This document shows positions 8,548-16,614 of a stretch of DNA of 64,000 bases, in pieces (the first letter of the stretch is position 1; each line of letters opens with the position of its first letter). This DNA is from Dyadobacter soli. GTDB lineage: Bacteria; Bacteroidota; Bacteroidia; Cytophagales; Spirosomataceae. The stretch spans positions 248,001 to 312,000 of the forward strand of contig NZ_FNAN01000001.1 of NCBI RefSeq assembly GCF_900101885.1, in the 5' to 3' direction. The notes beneath the pieces are model-generated. The model was not told where the DNA came from. It saw only the letters and a list, made by a program, of their open reading frames with translations, and made no database searches. The translations under genes were made by a program, and so were the position numbers.

Positions 8548-10343
8548 CCATTGCTTTTCACATACAAGCCGGCCCCGTGGTCGCGTGCCACGGCCTGGCC
8601 ACCGATCGCATTGGTTCCTGACCCGTCGGCGCGGCCATCTACGAATATAAACCCATCGATCCGGATCGAATCCGTTGTATTTGGTGCTCCGGCGATGGTC
8701 ATCAGGTGGTAGCTGTTGTCGGTGGCGTCGGCGGGGTTACCGATGTTGCCGCTGAGGATGGTCGGGTTTGCGCTCACATTGCGCACACCGCCGCCGGATG
8801 GGTATCCGCCATAAATTTTAATATTGCGGCGCGTAATGGCAAATGTCGCGTCGCGATCGGTACCGCCCTGGTCGCCGGTAGGGTAGTAGGTTCCCCTGGC
8901 TACGAAAACGGTTTGCAAATCAATGCAGCCCGCGAGGTCCATGGCTTCTTTCAATGTTTTGAATGCCGTTCCCCAGCTGGTACCGTCGCCTGAGGCGCTC
9001 ACGCTCGCGTCTACGTACAGGGCCGCGGGTGCGCACGGCTGCGCTTCGTATGCGCCCATGTCCACGGTCGTGCGCACAATGCGCGGGTTGCCTGCCGCGT
9101 CCGTAAGCACGCCGGCCGGGATGGCAGCATTGTTACCCGCATTGAGGCAGGCACTGAAATCCAGCAGCCGGTAATTGCCGCCTGTGGTCGGTGCTTCGGT
9201 ATCGGGTTTGAGAAATAAAAAGGCGGGGTTGGTCGCCAAAGCATTGAGGTTGCCGTTGGCGGTGCTGCTCTCGCCTTGGATCAGGCTGTAACTGGACGTG
9301 GTGGTAGAGCTGGAATGGAAAATCCCCTGATTGTTACCATAAACAATGGTGTTCGCGATGGTTTCATTGGAATTGAAAGTATTGTAAATGCTGCCGCCGT
9401 CTCCCGCGCTGTTGCCCACGATGACACAGTTCGTGATCGTCGGGGATGCATTATAGTTGTAAATACCACCCCCGAAACCCGCTTTGTTGCCGGTAATGAC
9501 GCAGCCGGTGATCTTCGGGTTACAGTTCACGCTGAGTATTCCACCGCCGTTGCCGGTCATGTTGTTGCCCGTGAAAAAGCTGTTCCGGATATCCGGCGTG
9601 GCATATAAGGCATAAAAGCCGCCGCCATTCTTGCCCGAATTTTCAGATGATACGATGTTTTCCACCAAAGGCGACCCGTTTTCGAGGAATATCCCCGGGC
9701 CTCCGTCGTCGGCATTGTTGCTGATAAACTGACAGTTGCGGATTGCGAAAGCGTCCGGGGCGGTGTTGAGAATGGCCCGCGCGTAGAGGCCGCCGCCGTA
9801 ATTACGATGAATGTCGATCCCGTTGAACTGCGGTGTGCCTGTTCCGTTGGCGTTTCCTTTGGTAAACGTGAGGCCTTCCAGTACCAGCGGGGCGGCGTCT
9901 AGGGCGATTCCCGCTATGACCATCACGTGATAGCTGTTATCGGAAGCATCGTCAGCTGTACCGATGTCGCCACTCAGGGTCGTAGGATTGGCTCCCGGAT
10001 CGGAAGTTGCTCCGCCGCCGGTGGGGTATCCGCCGCGGATGGTCAACCCGCCGCGCAGAATGGCAAAAGTCGCTTCACGGTCGGTGCCTGATGCGTCGCT
10101 TGTGGGATAATAGGTGCCTTGCGCGAGGTAAATCGCATCCACGGAGAGATCGGAAGCGGCAGCGTCCAGGGCTTTCGCCAACGTTTTGTAAGCAGCGCCC
10201 CAACTGGCGCCATCGTTGCCGTCGTCGCCGGCAGCAGCGTCCACGTAACGGGTGGACGCGTGGCTTTCTATGGCGAAGAGCCATGCAATAAGAAACAGGA
10301 GGCAACGGGTAGATTTGCCCATTACGATGTAAAGGTGTTTCAT
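8523..10343 (-). CDS. Beta-helix repeat protein, N-terminal part with signal peptide
   Basis: 606 residues. The start shows a Sec signal peptide (CLLFLIAWLFAIESHAS, cleavage near residue 29), then module one (RYVDAAAGDDGNDGASW; AQGTYYPTSDASGTDREATF; GGYPTGGG) and the beginning of module two (LYVDASVSASGDGTSWGTAF). Between them lie right-handed beta-helix rungs with N-rich turns. The frame ends abruptly at TAA within module two, 25 bp inside the start of the downstream frame. Without the C-terminal sorting domain this product alone would be a periplasmic fragment. See the merged locus for the frameshift argument. Confidence 0.85.
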   Translation of the reverse strand: MKHLYIVMGKSTRCLLFLIAWLFAIESHASTRYVDAAAGDDGNDGASWGAAYKTLAKALDAAASDLSVDAIYLAQGTYYPTSDASGTDREATFAILRGGLTIRGGYPTGGGATSDPGANPTTLSGDIGTADDASDNSYHVMVIAGIALDAAPLVLEGLTFTKGNANGTGTPQFNGIDIHRNYGGGLYARAILNTAPDAFAIRNCQFISNNADDGGPGIFLENGSPLVENIVSSENSGKNGGGFYALYATPDIRNSFFTGNNMTGNGGGILSVNCNPKITGCVITGNKAGFGGGIYNYNASPTITNCVIVGNSAGDGGSIYNTFNSNETIANTIVYGNNQGIFHSSSTTTSSYSLIQGESSTANGNLNALATNPAFLFLKPDTEAPTTGGNYRLLDFSACLNAGNNAAIPAGVLTDAAGNPRIVRTTVDMGAYEAQPCAPAALYVDASVSASGDGTSWGTAFKTLKEAMDLAGCIDLQTVFVARGTYYPTGDQGGTDRDATFAITRRNIKIYGGYPSGGGVRNVSANPTILSGNIGNPADATDNSYHLMTIAGAPNTTDSIRIDGFIFVDGRADGSGTNAIGGQAVARDHGAGLYVKSNGCLRAFTL

Positions 10344-10447
10344 AAATACCTTATTGATAGAGATTTAAGGGTTAATAACTATCCTGTTGAATTTGTGGGG
10401 GACACAAATTTAATTTTCAAGCGGTTAGCAAGCGTTGTTGAGCGGCC

Positions 10448-10455
10448 CAAATATA
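10448..10455 (-). promoter_or_regulatory. -7 element candidate (TATATTTG) for the beta-helix gene
   Basis: On the minus strand TATATTTG matches the Bacteroidota -7 consensus TAnnTTTG, about 105 bp before the start codon at 10343. No exact -33 TTTG is present; an ATTG lies about 18 bp further upstream. The implied leader contains a small hairpin (ATTTGTG/CACAAAT, 10391-10409). The rest of the 10344-10788 gap holds only the repeat cluster below and the leader of the luciferase-like gene. Confidence 0.4.
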
Positions 10456-10533
10456 CGAGAGGTACTTTAAAATCAATTAAACGGTCTATTACCTTATATT
10501 TAAGTGAGTGAACGGGGTGGGGTGTACGCTTGT

Positions 10534-10658
10534 TGACCGCCGACCGCCGACCGCCGACCGCCGACCGCCGACCGCTGCTGGCTACTCTCGATTTACTGTC
10601 AAGTACTGACAATGTCACGTTCATAAGATCGGCGGTCAGCGGTCAGCCGTCGGCGGTC
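10534..10658. repeat. GACCGCC heptamer array with inverted partner
   Basis: Six consecutive heptamers GACCGCC (10534-10575) are followed 50 bp later by an inverted copy of the longer unit (10627-10658, GATCGGCGGTCAGCGG onwards). The spacer carries a smaller palindrome (TGTCAAGTACTGACA). It is the same family as 2811-2944. It sits between the divergent beta-helix and luciferase-like genes, close to both promoters. Confidence 0.75.
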
Positions 10659-10788
10659 ACTCTCGCTCACTATACTTTTGGATACTCCCCCCACCCCCTT
10701 TTCCCGGAATCAATACAGCCTGATACTGGTTGTTTCTTTGAGTGCAATTTTTAATGCTACAAAGACAAAGACGAAAAACAAACAGGAA

Positions 10789-11826
10789 ATGGAAATAGGA
10801 ATCAGTATGTTCGGGGATCTGGCATTTGACAATGCTACCCGTTCTTTTCAGTCTCCGCAGGAGCGTTTGCAGGATATGTTGGAAGAAATCAAGCTGGCCG
10901 ATGAGGTCGGGCTGGATGTGTTCGGAATAGGCGAGCACCACCGGCCGGATTTCGCGGTTTCGACACCCGAGATCATCCTCGCGGCGGCGGCTTCGGTGAC
11001 CAAAAACATCAAACTTACCAGCTCGGTAACTGTATTGAGCTCCGCGGACCCGGTGCGGGTGTACCAGAATTTCTCGACCGTCGACCTCATTTCAGGTGGC
11101 CGGGCGGAGATTACCGTAGGCCGGGGCAGTTTCATCGAGTCGTTTCCGCTTTTTGGTTATGATTTGAATGACTACAACGGGCTGTTCGCTGAAAAACTGC
11201 AATTGCTGAAAGAGATCAATGAAAACGACGTCATCACCTGGAAAGGCAAGTTTCGTGCGACGCTCGATCGCCAGGAAGTGCTGCCGCGGGCGGTGGACAA
11301 TAAACTGGACATCTGGGTGGCCGTGGGTGGCACGCCGCAGTCGGTGGTACGCGCTGCAAGGCTCGGCTTGCCGTTGATTATAGCCATTATCGGTGGTATG
11401 CCGTCGCAATTCCAGCCGTTTTTTGAGTTATATAAAACAGAATACCTGGAAGCCGGTCACGATCCTGCCAAGATGCAGCTCGCGACGCATTCGCACGGAT
11501 TTGTCGGACTGGATGGTAAGGCGCTGAACAATACTTACTTCCCTTCCTATGCCGCACAAATGGACCGCGTCGGCCGCAGCCGCGGGTGGGCGCCTTACAC
11601 GCGCGGGCAATTCGAAGGCGGGCAGGGCCGCGAGGGAGCATTGTTCATCGGGGAGCCTAATGCGGTGGTGGATAAGATATTGTACCATCAGGAGATGTTC
11701 GGCCTCACACGCCTTCTCATGCACACGGACGTGGGTGCGCCTGCGCACAAGGACCTGATGAAGTCGATCGAACTGCTTGGAACGCACGTGGCACCGGCGG
11801 TGAAAAAGGCTCTTGCAGTGAAATAG
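10789..11826 (+). CDS. LLM-class flavin-dependent oxidoreductase (bacterial luciferase-like)
   Basis: 345 residues from the ATG at 10789. An upstream in-frame ATG at 10678 would add a non-homologous leader, whereas MEIGISMFGDL is the usual first beta strand of the fold. The GIGEHHRPDF motif (His50, His51), the following AAAASVTKNIKLTSSVTVLS and the DLISGGRAEITVGRG segment define the luciferase-like (beta/alpha)8 family. These enzymes use reduced FMN (or F420) to oxygenate small organic substrates. Substrate is not predictable. The gene is monocistronic, with a terminator directly behind it. A TACTTTTG at 10671-10678 could be its -7 element. Confidence 0.88.
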   Translation: MEIGISMFGDLAFDNATRSFQSPQERLQDMLEEIKLADEVGLDVFGIGEHHRPDFAVSTPEIILAAAASVTKNIKLTSSVTVLSSADPVRVYQNFSTVDLISGGRAEITVGRGSFIESFPLFGYDLNDYNGLFAEKLQLLKEINENDVITWKGKFRATLDRQEVLPRAVDNKLDIWVAVGGTPQSVVRAARLGLPLIIAIIGGMPSQFQPFFELYKTEYLEAGHDPAKMQLATHSHGFVGLDGKALNNTYFPSYAAQMDRVGRSRGWAPYTRGQFEGGQGREGALFIGEPNAVVDKILYHQEMFGLTRLLMHTDVGAPAHKDLMKSIELLGTHVAPAVKKALAVK

Positions 11827-11839
11827 TAGCGTTTTTTAA

Positions 11840-11868
11840 GCGGGTGACGCAAATGCACCCGCTTTTTG
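11840..11868 (+). terminator. Intrinsic terminator after the luciferase-like gene
   Basis: A 7-bp perfect stem GCGGGTG/CACCCGC (11840-11846, 11856-11862) with a 9-nt loop is followed by TTTTT, 13 bp after the stop codon. Confidence 0.75.
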
Positions 11869-11945
11869 TCGCAACAGGCCTCGCTCCGTTTCGGGGAAAC
11901 CCGGCAACTTTGTAACATCAATCAATCAACAAAACACAAAGAGAA

Positions 11946-12365
11946 ATGGAAGCGACAACACAACCTGTAACAGTAGAAGCGATTATCAATGCACCGGTAG
12001 CGGACGTGTGGAACAAATGGAATGCACCGGAGCACATTACCCAATGGTGTTTCGCATCCGACGACTGGCACGCCCCTTATTCCGAAAACGACGTCCGTGT
12101 AGGTGGTAACATTAAAACCACCATGGCCGCGAAGGACGGCAGTTTCAGCTTCGATTTCGGTGGTACTTACACCGAAGTGGAGGAAAACCGCTACCTGGCC
12201 TATACATTGGGCGATGGCCGCAAAGTGACGGTCGCATTCGAACAGGACGGCGACGGTACGAAAGTGGTGGAAACATTCGATCCTGAAAACACGCATCCGG
12301 TTGATTTCCAGCAAGCAGGCTGGCAGGCGATTCTGGACAATTTCAAGAAGTATGCCGAAAAGTAA
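11946..12365 (+). CDS. SRPBCC (AHSA1/START-like) domain protein
   Basis: 139 residues, the full length of a single SRPBCC fold. It opens with the typical strand (VEAIINAPVADVWNKWNAPE), then HITQWCFASDDWHAPY, GGTYTEVEENRYLAYTLGDG, VAFEQDGDGTKVVETFDPE and the C-terminal helix QQAGWQAILDNFKKY. Members close to Aha1 have a hydrophobic cavity for small ligands. In Bacteroidota they are usually stand-alone cytoplasmic proteins of unknown ligand. It is a separate transcription unit with terminators on both sides. Confidence 0.88.
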   Translation: MEATTQPVTVEAIINAPVADVWNKWNAPEHITQWCFASDDWHAPYSENDVRVGGNIKTTMAAKDGSFSFDFGGTYTEVEENRYLAYTLGDGRKVTVAFEQDGDGTKVVETFDPENTHPVDFQQAGWQAILDNFKKYAEK

Positions 12366-12392
12366 TTTGCCGATTTACAATCTGTTATAGGC

Positions 12393-12430
12393 AAGCGGCC
12401 CGGTCTGTGAGATCGGGCCGCTTCTTTTTT
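12393..12430. terminator. Strong terminator between convergent genes
   Basis: A perfect 10-bp stem AAGCGGCCCG/CGGGCCGCTT with an 11-nt loop is followed by CTTTTTT. It lies between the SRPBCC gene (+) and the cupin gene (-), whose stop is only 9 bp further, so it ends the plus-strand transcript and may serve both directions. Confidence 0.85.
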
Positions 12431-12438
12431 GTTCAAAT

Positions 12439-13011
12439 TCATATACAATATTTTCTGACCATTTCCAGGTCGTAACCTTTTCGGCAGGCGAGCCGGTAAA
12501 GCAATGGGAGAAAAGGATTGATGAACGACTGTTTACCCGCAAGGCGCATATCGCTGATGATCAGGATCACCGCCGCCCGCAACATATCGTCCCAGGTTTT
12601 GATTTCCCCCCGGCCGTCGTTGGCGAGTCCGTAAAGCATTCGCAATGAATACTCGAAACCTTCGTGGCCGGGCTCGATCACGACCCGAAAGCGGATAGGC
12701 TTGCGGCCAGGATTAGAGAAATTGTGCGGCACACCGATGGGGATTGTATACCGTTCGCCGGGTTCGAGCAAAAGTTTGTTTTTACCCACCTGCACTTCCA
12801 GCGCACCTTCGATCGGGATGAATGCCTCGGTGAAATTGAGATGCCGGTGCATACCGTTGCCGCCGCCGGGCCGCAGCTCGATCTCCATGTCGGTCAGCCG
12901 GTTACCGCTTTCGGCGGCGGTGGTGATGAAAGTTACTGTGTAGTCCGGGTTGGCAATGACGCGTTGCATCGCCTTCGTTTCGCTGAGTTCCTGTCCGGTA
13001 AAAATTTCCAT
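12439..13011 (-). CDS. Cupin-domain protein
   Basis: 190 residues. A cupin 2 barrel occupies about residues 25-110: first motif GMHRHLNFTEAFIPIEG (His55, His57, Glu62), second motif PIGVPHNFSNPG (His96), a normal metal-binding set. The last ~75 residues are predicted helical (DDMLRAAVILIISDM; INPFLPLLYRLACRKG) and look like a small membrane-associated or dimerising tail, which is unusual for a plain cupin. There is no signal peptide. The role is unknown; binding of a small polar metabolite or quercetinase-like activity are family possibilities only. Confidence 0.82.
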   Translation of the reverse strand: MEIFTGQELSETKAMQRVIANPDYTVTFITTAAESGNRLTDMEIELRPGGGNGMHRHLNFTEAFIPIEGALEVQVGKNKLLLEPGERYTIPIGVPHNFSNPGRKPIRFRVVIEPGHEGFEYSLRMLYGLANDGRGEIKTWDDMLRAAVILIISDMRLAGKQSFINPFLPLLYRLACRKGYDLEMVRKYCI

Positions 13012-13141
13012 GGCTAATTTGACTAGTTTTGATTAATGGTACAAAATAACCTGGCTGGCCACGGGTAATCGATGACGTTTTGCGACAGGAATATGACACT
13101 TTGCGCCAGATGGGTGAATGGGCCGCCGTGGAACGGGGAAT

Positions 13142-13214
13142 GAGTGAATGTGTGAATGAGTGAATGCTTGAATGTGTGAATGATTGAATGACCGAATGAT
13201 TGAATGATTGAATA
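13142..13214. repeat. GAATGNNT octamer array
   Basis: About nine consecutive 8-bp words of the form GAATGATT/GAATGTGT/GAATGAGT. A reverse-complemented array of the same word (CAATCATT, 13397-13424) lies at the other end of the gap, so the two arrays can pair over about 25 bp. The 13012-13431 gap has no gene; it holds these arrays and the 98-bp repeat between them. Confidence 0.75.
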
Positions 13215-13219
13215 GTTAG

Positions 13220-13396
13220 TCATTAGGTCAGGTGTGGTCAAGTATTGCATTTATCTTGACAACTTCCTGACTATCGCTGACCATACCTGACTTTTATTTA
13301 ATCATTCAGTCATTCAGTCATTAGGTCAGGTGTGGTCATGTATTGCATTTATCTTGACAACTTCCTGACTACCGCTGACCATACCTAACTTTTATT
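13220..13396. repeat. Two tandem copies of a 98-bp palindromic element
   Basis: Copies start at 13220 (TCATTAGGTCAGGTGTGGTC) and 13318, with 79 bp nearly identical (three to four differences) separated by a short CATTCAGT spacer. Each copy has 14-bp arms GTCAGGTGTGGTCA/TGACCATACCTGAC and an inner GTCAAG/CTTGAC pair, so each can fold as a hairpin. They lie just upstream of the AraC gene and downstream of nothing on the other strand but the cupin start. Confidence 0.8.
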
Positions 13397-13431
13397 CAAT
13401 CATTCAATCATTCAATCATTCAAAATTAGAT

Positions 13432-14442
13432 ATGTACGGAACAGCCCGTGTTTTGAGGTATATCGTGTATTCGGCCGTCGAAAAGGGGGCCGACCTGGGC
13501 AGGTTGTGCGCGGCGATGGGGATCAGGCCCGGAGAGCTGAATGAGGCCGAAAAGCGGCTCGAAGGCCTTAAACCGATCATAGGCCTGTGGACGGAGGTAC
13601 TTGCTTCCACGGGCGATCCCGCATTTGGACTGCGTATCGGGCACACCAATAACCCGGCTATCTTCGGGGCGCTGGGGTACCTTATGCAAAGTTGCCGGAA
13701 CATCCGCGAGGCGTATTCGGAAGTGGTGAAGTTCCAGCAGACGGTTTCGGGGTGGGTCTCGTATGAGGTGGTTTTTGGAAAGGAATTGGAGTTGATTTTT
13801 AAAGTACATCCGCTTTGGGAACAAGCTTCTCCCGAAACCGCACGTCAGGCAGTGGAAATGGCTATCGGTGGCGTTTTGAACTACTTTTACATTCTCACGG
13901 GCACGAAAAGGTATCCGCTGCGGGCCGAGCTGGCCTACCAAAGCCCTTTGCCAAGAAGCGAATATGAGCAGCTGTTGAAATGCCCCGTCAGTTTTGGAAA
14001 AGCACAAAACCGGGTGATCCTGGAAGGGAATCTGGCGGAGATGCCGCTCATCAGCGCCGACGAGTCGTTATACGCTTCGTTTGCCAAAATCCTGCGCGAT
14101 AAATGCGCTGCCAGCGGACAATCTGCCCGTTTCAGCGAGCAGGTGAAAACGGTGATTACCCGTGATTTTGGTGGTAAAATACCTGCGCTCGAAATCATTG
14201 CCGCGCATATGAACTTGAGCGACCGGTCGTTTCAGCGGCGCTTGCAGCAGGACGGCGAGACTTACCGTTCGCTGGGCGCTTCGATGAAGAAAGAGCTTGC
14301 GGTGAACCTGCTCCAAAATACCAACGCCACCGTGCACGCCATTTCGGAAGTTTTGGGTTATACCGAGCCCAGCGCATTCCACCGCGCATTCAAAAACTGG
14401 ACGCAGACGAGCCCCGCCCAGACGAAGCATTTGCCCGGCTGA
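13432..14442 (+). CDS. AraC-family transcriptional regulator (OruR/ArgR-like N-terminus)
   Basis: 336 residues. Residues ~10-190 match the AraC-type N-terminal domain of the arabinose_bd class (LKPIIGLWTEVLASTGDPAFG; GALGYLMQSCRNIREAYSEV). The two helix-turn-helix motifs lie in the last 100 residues (IIAAHMNLSDRSFQRRLQQD; AISEVLGYTEPSAFHRAFKNW), ending in the usual QTSPAQ. Members respond to small metabolites, often amino acids or fatty acids. The inducer is unknown. It directly follows the repeat region and is followed after 66 bp by the LytS/LytR-like pair in the same direction. Confidence 0.88.
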   Translation: MYGTARVLRYIVYSAVEKGADLGRLCAAMGIRPGELNEAEKRLEGLKPIIGLWTEVLASTGDPAFGLRIGHTNNPAIFGALGYLMQSCRNIREAYSEVVKFQQTVSGWVSYEVVFGKELELIFKVHPLWEQASPETARQAVEMAIGGVLNYFYILTGTKRYPLRAELAYQSPLPRSEYEQLLKCPVSFGKAQNRVILEGNLAEMPLISADESLYASFAKILRDKCAASGQSARFSEQVKTVITRDFGGKIPALEIIAAHMNLSDRSFQRRLQQDGETYRSLGASMKKELAVNLLQNTNATVHAISEVLGYTEPSAFHRAFKNWTQTSPAQTKHLPG

Positions 14443-14479
14443 TCCGAAAATAGTAGATCACAGTTAATGCTACTTTATT

Positions 14480-14487
14480 TACTTTTG
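14480..14487 (+). promoter_or_regulatory. -7 element candidate (TACTTTTG) for the sensor kinase gene
   Basis: Matches TAnnTTTG exactly, 21 bp before the ATG at 14509, which would give a short leader. No exact -33 TTTG at the usual distance. Confidence 0.45.
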
Positions 14488-14508
14488 GTGTTCAGAATTC
14501 AAAAGTAA

Positions 14509-15609
14509 ATGCAATCCCGAATAACATCCCGTCTCACCAACCGCCAAAAATGGGAACTTGGTTTCGGCCTTGCGGTCATATATGTGCCTATCCGCATCTA
14601 TATGAACGTGTTGCAGATCGATTTGCCCATTTTCTGGCACCGGCTGCCATTGTGGACGATGGAAGTGTTGTTCAGCGTGGCGTTTTTTGTGCTCTGGATC
14701 AACGTGATCGAGTGGCTGCAATACCTTATTTCCCGCTTTCTGGGAGAAGATTTTCCGGAACGGTTCTGGGTTATCAACCAGGCGATCATGCTCGTCGCCG
14801 CGATAGCCCTTGCGATGGTTTTCAACCATTGGTACCGCTACCTTTGGCATTGGATGGAGGCTGTTTTTGATAAAAAAAGCTTTGACGTGCTGCCGATCAC
14901 GCTGAACAACTCGCCGGTGCTGAAGCAGCGCGCCAATACGAGCATTACCGTGATGGCGCTGATGGCGGAATATTACCTCGCGGCCAACAAGCGCGTGTAC
15001 GAACGCCTGCAAAGGGTGGTGATCAATGAGGAGCGTTTGCAAAAGGAGAATGCGACGGCCAATTTCAATGCATTGAAAAACCAGGTAAGCCCGCATTTCC
15101 TCTTTAATAATTTCAGCGTGCTCACAACGCTCGTCGAAACGAACCAGGAGCTTTCGGTCAAGTTCATCAACCAGCTTTCGAAGGCTTACCGTTATATTCT
15201 GGAAAAATCGGTTTACGATTCGATCAAACTCGCCACCGAAGTTGAGTTTCTGGAAACCTATATGTTTTTGCTGATGATCCGGTTCGAGAACAAGCTTAGC
15301 CTGGACGTGCGCATTTCGTGTCAGGAAAAAGAAAAATTCTCGATCGTACCGCTTACTTTACAGCTGCTGGTGGAGAATGCGGTGAAGCATAACCGGATGT
15401 CGACGAGCAATCCGCTGCTGATCACGATCGGCGTGGAAGGCGACTACCTGGTGATCAGCAACCCGCTGCAAGTCCGCGAACTGCCCGAATCGTCGACGCG
15501 GCTCGGCCTTCAAAATATTGTGAACCGCTATAAATTGCTGATCGACAAGCCGGTCATGGTTGATAAGACCGACGGCTGTTTTACCGTTAAAGTGCCCCTG
15601 CTTTCATGA
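14509..15609 (+). CDS. LytS-type sensor histidine kinase
   Basis: 366 residues. Three clear membrane segments (about 15-35, 47-72 and 92-112) and possibly a weak fourth precede a helical linker. The His_kinase domain starts at about 185 (FNALKNQVSPHFLFNNFSVL) with phospho-acceptor His196. The N box is QLLVENAVKHN and a reduced G region is RLGLQNIVNRYKLL. This is the short kinase family (LytS/YehU type) that partners LytTR response regulators. No extracellular sensor domain is present, so the signal is probably sensed in the membrane. The stop overlaps the next start by 4 bp (ATGA), showing translational coupling. Confidence 0.92.
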   Translation: MQSRITSRLTNRQKWELGFGLAVIYVPIRIYMNVLQIDLPIFWHRLPLWTMEVLFSVAFFVLWINVIEWLQYLISRFLGEDFPERFWVINQAIMLVAAIALAMVFNHWYRYLWHWMEAVFDKKSFDVLPITLNNSPVLKQRANTSITVMALMAEYYLAANKRVYERLQRVVINEERLQKENATANFNALKNQVSPHFLFNNFSVLTTLVETNQELSVKFINQLSKAYRYILEKSVYDSIKLATEVEFLETYMFLLMIRFENKLSLDVRISCQEKEKFSIVPLTLQLLVENAVKHNRMSTSNPLLITIGVEGDYLVISNPLQVRELPESSTRLGLQNIVNRYKLLIDKPVMVDKTDGCFTVKVPLLS

Positions 15610-16379
15610 ATGTGCTTATTATTGAGGATGAATCGCTGAGTGCCAGCCGCCTGGAAAGTCTGGTAGGTAAATATGATCCCAAAATCAATGTGATGGCCAA
15701 GCTGTCGTCGGTGAAGGAAAGTATCCAATGGCTGAGTGATGGTGCCAACGTACAACCCGACCTGATTTTCATGGATTTGCATTTGGAAGATGATCTTGCA
15801 TTCAAGATCATCGAGGAGCTGAAACTGACCATCCCTATTATTTTCACCACCGCCTATTCCGAATATACGCTCAAAGCATTCAAGGCCAACGGGATCGATT
15901 ACCTGCTCAAACCGGTCGATAAGGTGGAACTCGGCGCGGCGATCGACAAGTTCGTGACATTGCATTCCCGGGCTGCGGCTAATCCAACTCCCGATTTCGC
16001 CACGTTGATGGCCATGTACCAGTCGGGTAATGAGGAAGGTTACAAAGAGCGCTTCCTGGCGTCTGCCGGGCCGAAACTTTTCAGCATCCGCACGACCGAT
16101 ATCGCCTATTTCACCATCGAACAGAAGGCGACATTCCTGCGTACTTTCGACGGCCAGCACCTGGCCATGGATTACAGTCTTGATAAACTGGCACAAATGC
16201 TTGATCCCAAGGAGTTTTTCCGCATCAACCGTTCCCTGATCATCGCATTGAACAGCATCCGCTCGATCTACACCGTATCGGCGGGCAGGTTAAAGCTCGA
16301 ACTCACGCCTGCTACTTCGCAGGAGGTCTTTGTGAGCGGCGACCGCATGGCCGATTTCAAGCAATGGCTAGGCAAGTAA
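15606..16379 (+). CDS. LytTR-family response regulator
   Basis: 257 residues. The N-terminal receiver domain shows the acidic pair in LIIEDES, phospho-acceptor Asp57 (IFMDLHLED), Thr in FTTAYSEY and Lys in LLKPVDK. The LytTR DNA-binding domain covers about 150-255 (IAYFTIEQKATFLRTFDG; LDPKEFFRINRSLIIALNSI). It forms the output of the preceding kinase. LytTR regulators bind direct repeats and commonly regulate export, adhesion or metabolic genes. No target operon is adjacent on this strand, so its regulon is probably elsewhere. Confidence 0.93.
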   Translation: MNVLIIEDESLSASRLESLVGKYDPKINVMAKLSSVKESIQWLSDGANVQPDLIFMDLHLEDDLAFKIIEELKLTIPIIFTTAYSEYTLKAFKANGIDYLLKPVDKVELGAAIDKFVTLHSRAAANPTPDFATLMAMYQSGNEEGYKERFLASAGPKLFSIRTTDIAYFTIEQKATFLRTFDGQHLAMDYSLDKLAQMLDPKEFFRINRSLIIALNSIRSIYTVSAGRLKLELTPATSQEVFVSGDRMADFKQWLGK

Positions 16380-16614
16380 CCGTTGTAACCGGCTTTTCCT
16401 TCTTCCTCTCAAAGCGGGCATTCGGCTCCTGAAATCCGGCATTGGGCACCTTTCATTTTCTGGTTCGGACATTGGTAAACATCTTTGGTTACTGACTGTG
16501 TTTTTGCGAAAACCAACAGTAAGTTGACCATAAACCTAAACCCTGTGTTTCGTGTGCGCCACGAAAGGCGGATACGGGATAAAGGTGACTATTCCTAAAC
16601 CCTTCTTCAACGTG

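Larger units (their letters stand above)
2947..10343 (-). pseudogene. Giant secreted beta-helix protein, interrupted by a one-base frameshift (merged locus)
   Basis: The two reading frames 8523-10343 and 2947-8547 are one gene of about 2,460 codons broken in the middle of its second repeat module. The upstream frame runs GAGLYVKSNG and then goes out of register (CLRAFTL, stop). The downstream frame enters at VSPGIYIINCSF. Joining NG to VSPG restores the pattern seen in the sister modules (GGGIQVYGNENSGKIRISDC and similar). The join needs one extra C in the CCC run at 8547-8549. Whether this is a real mutation, a sequencing error or a recoding site cannot be decided from the sequence. Confidence 0.75.

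Noticed and set aside
10678..10788. Extended N-terminus of the luciferase-like protein from the ATG at 10678
   Set aside because: The 37 added residues are not a signal peptide or family sequence and overlap the likely promoter; the fold begins at MEIGISMFG.
13142..13424. CRISPR array
   Set aside because: The repeats are tandem words or a two-copy 98-bp unit with no regular unique spacers and no cas genes nearby.
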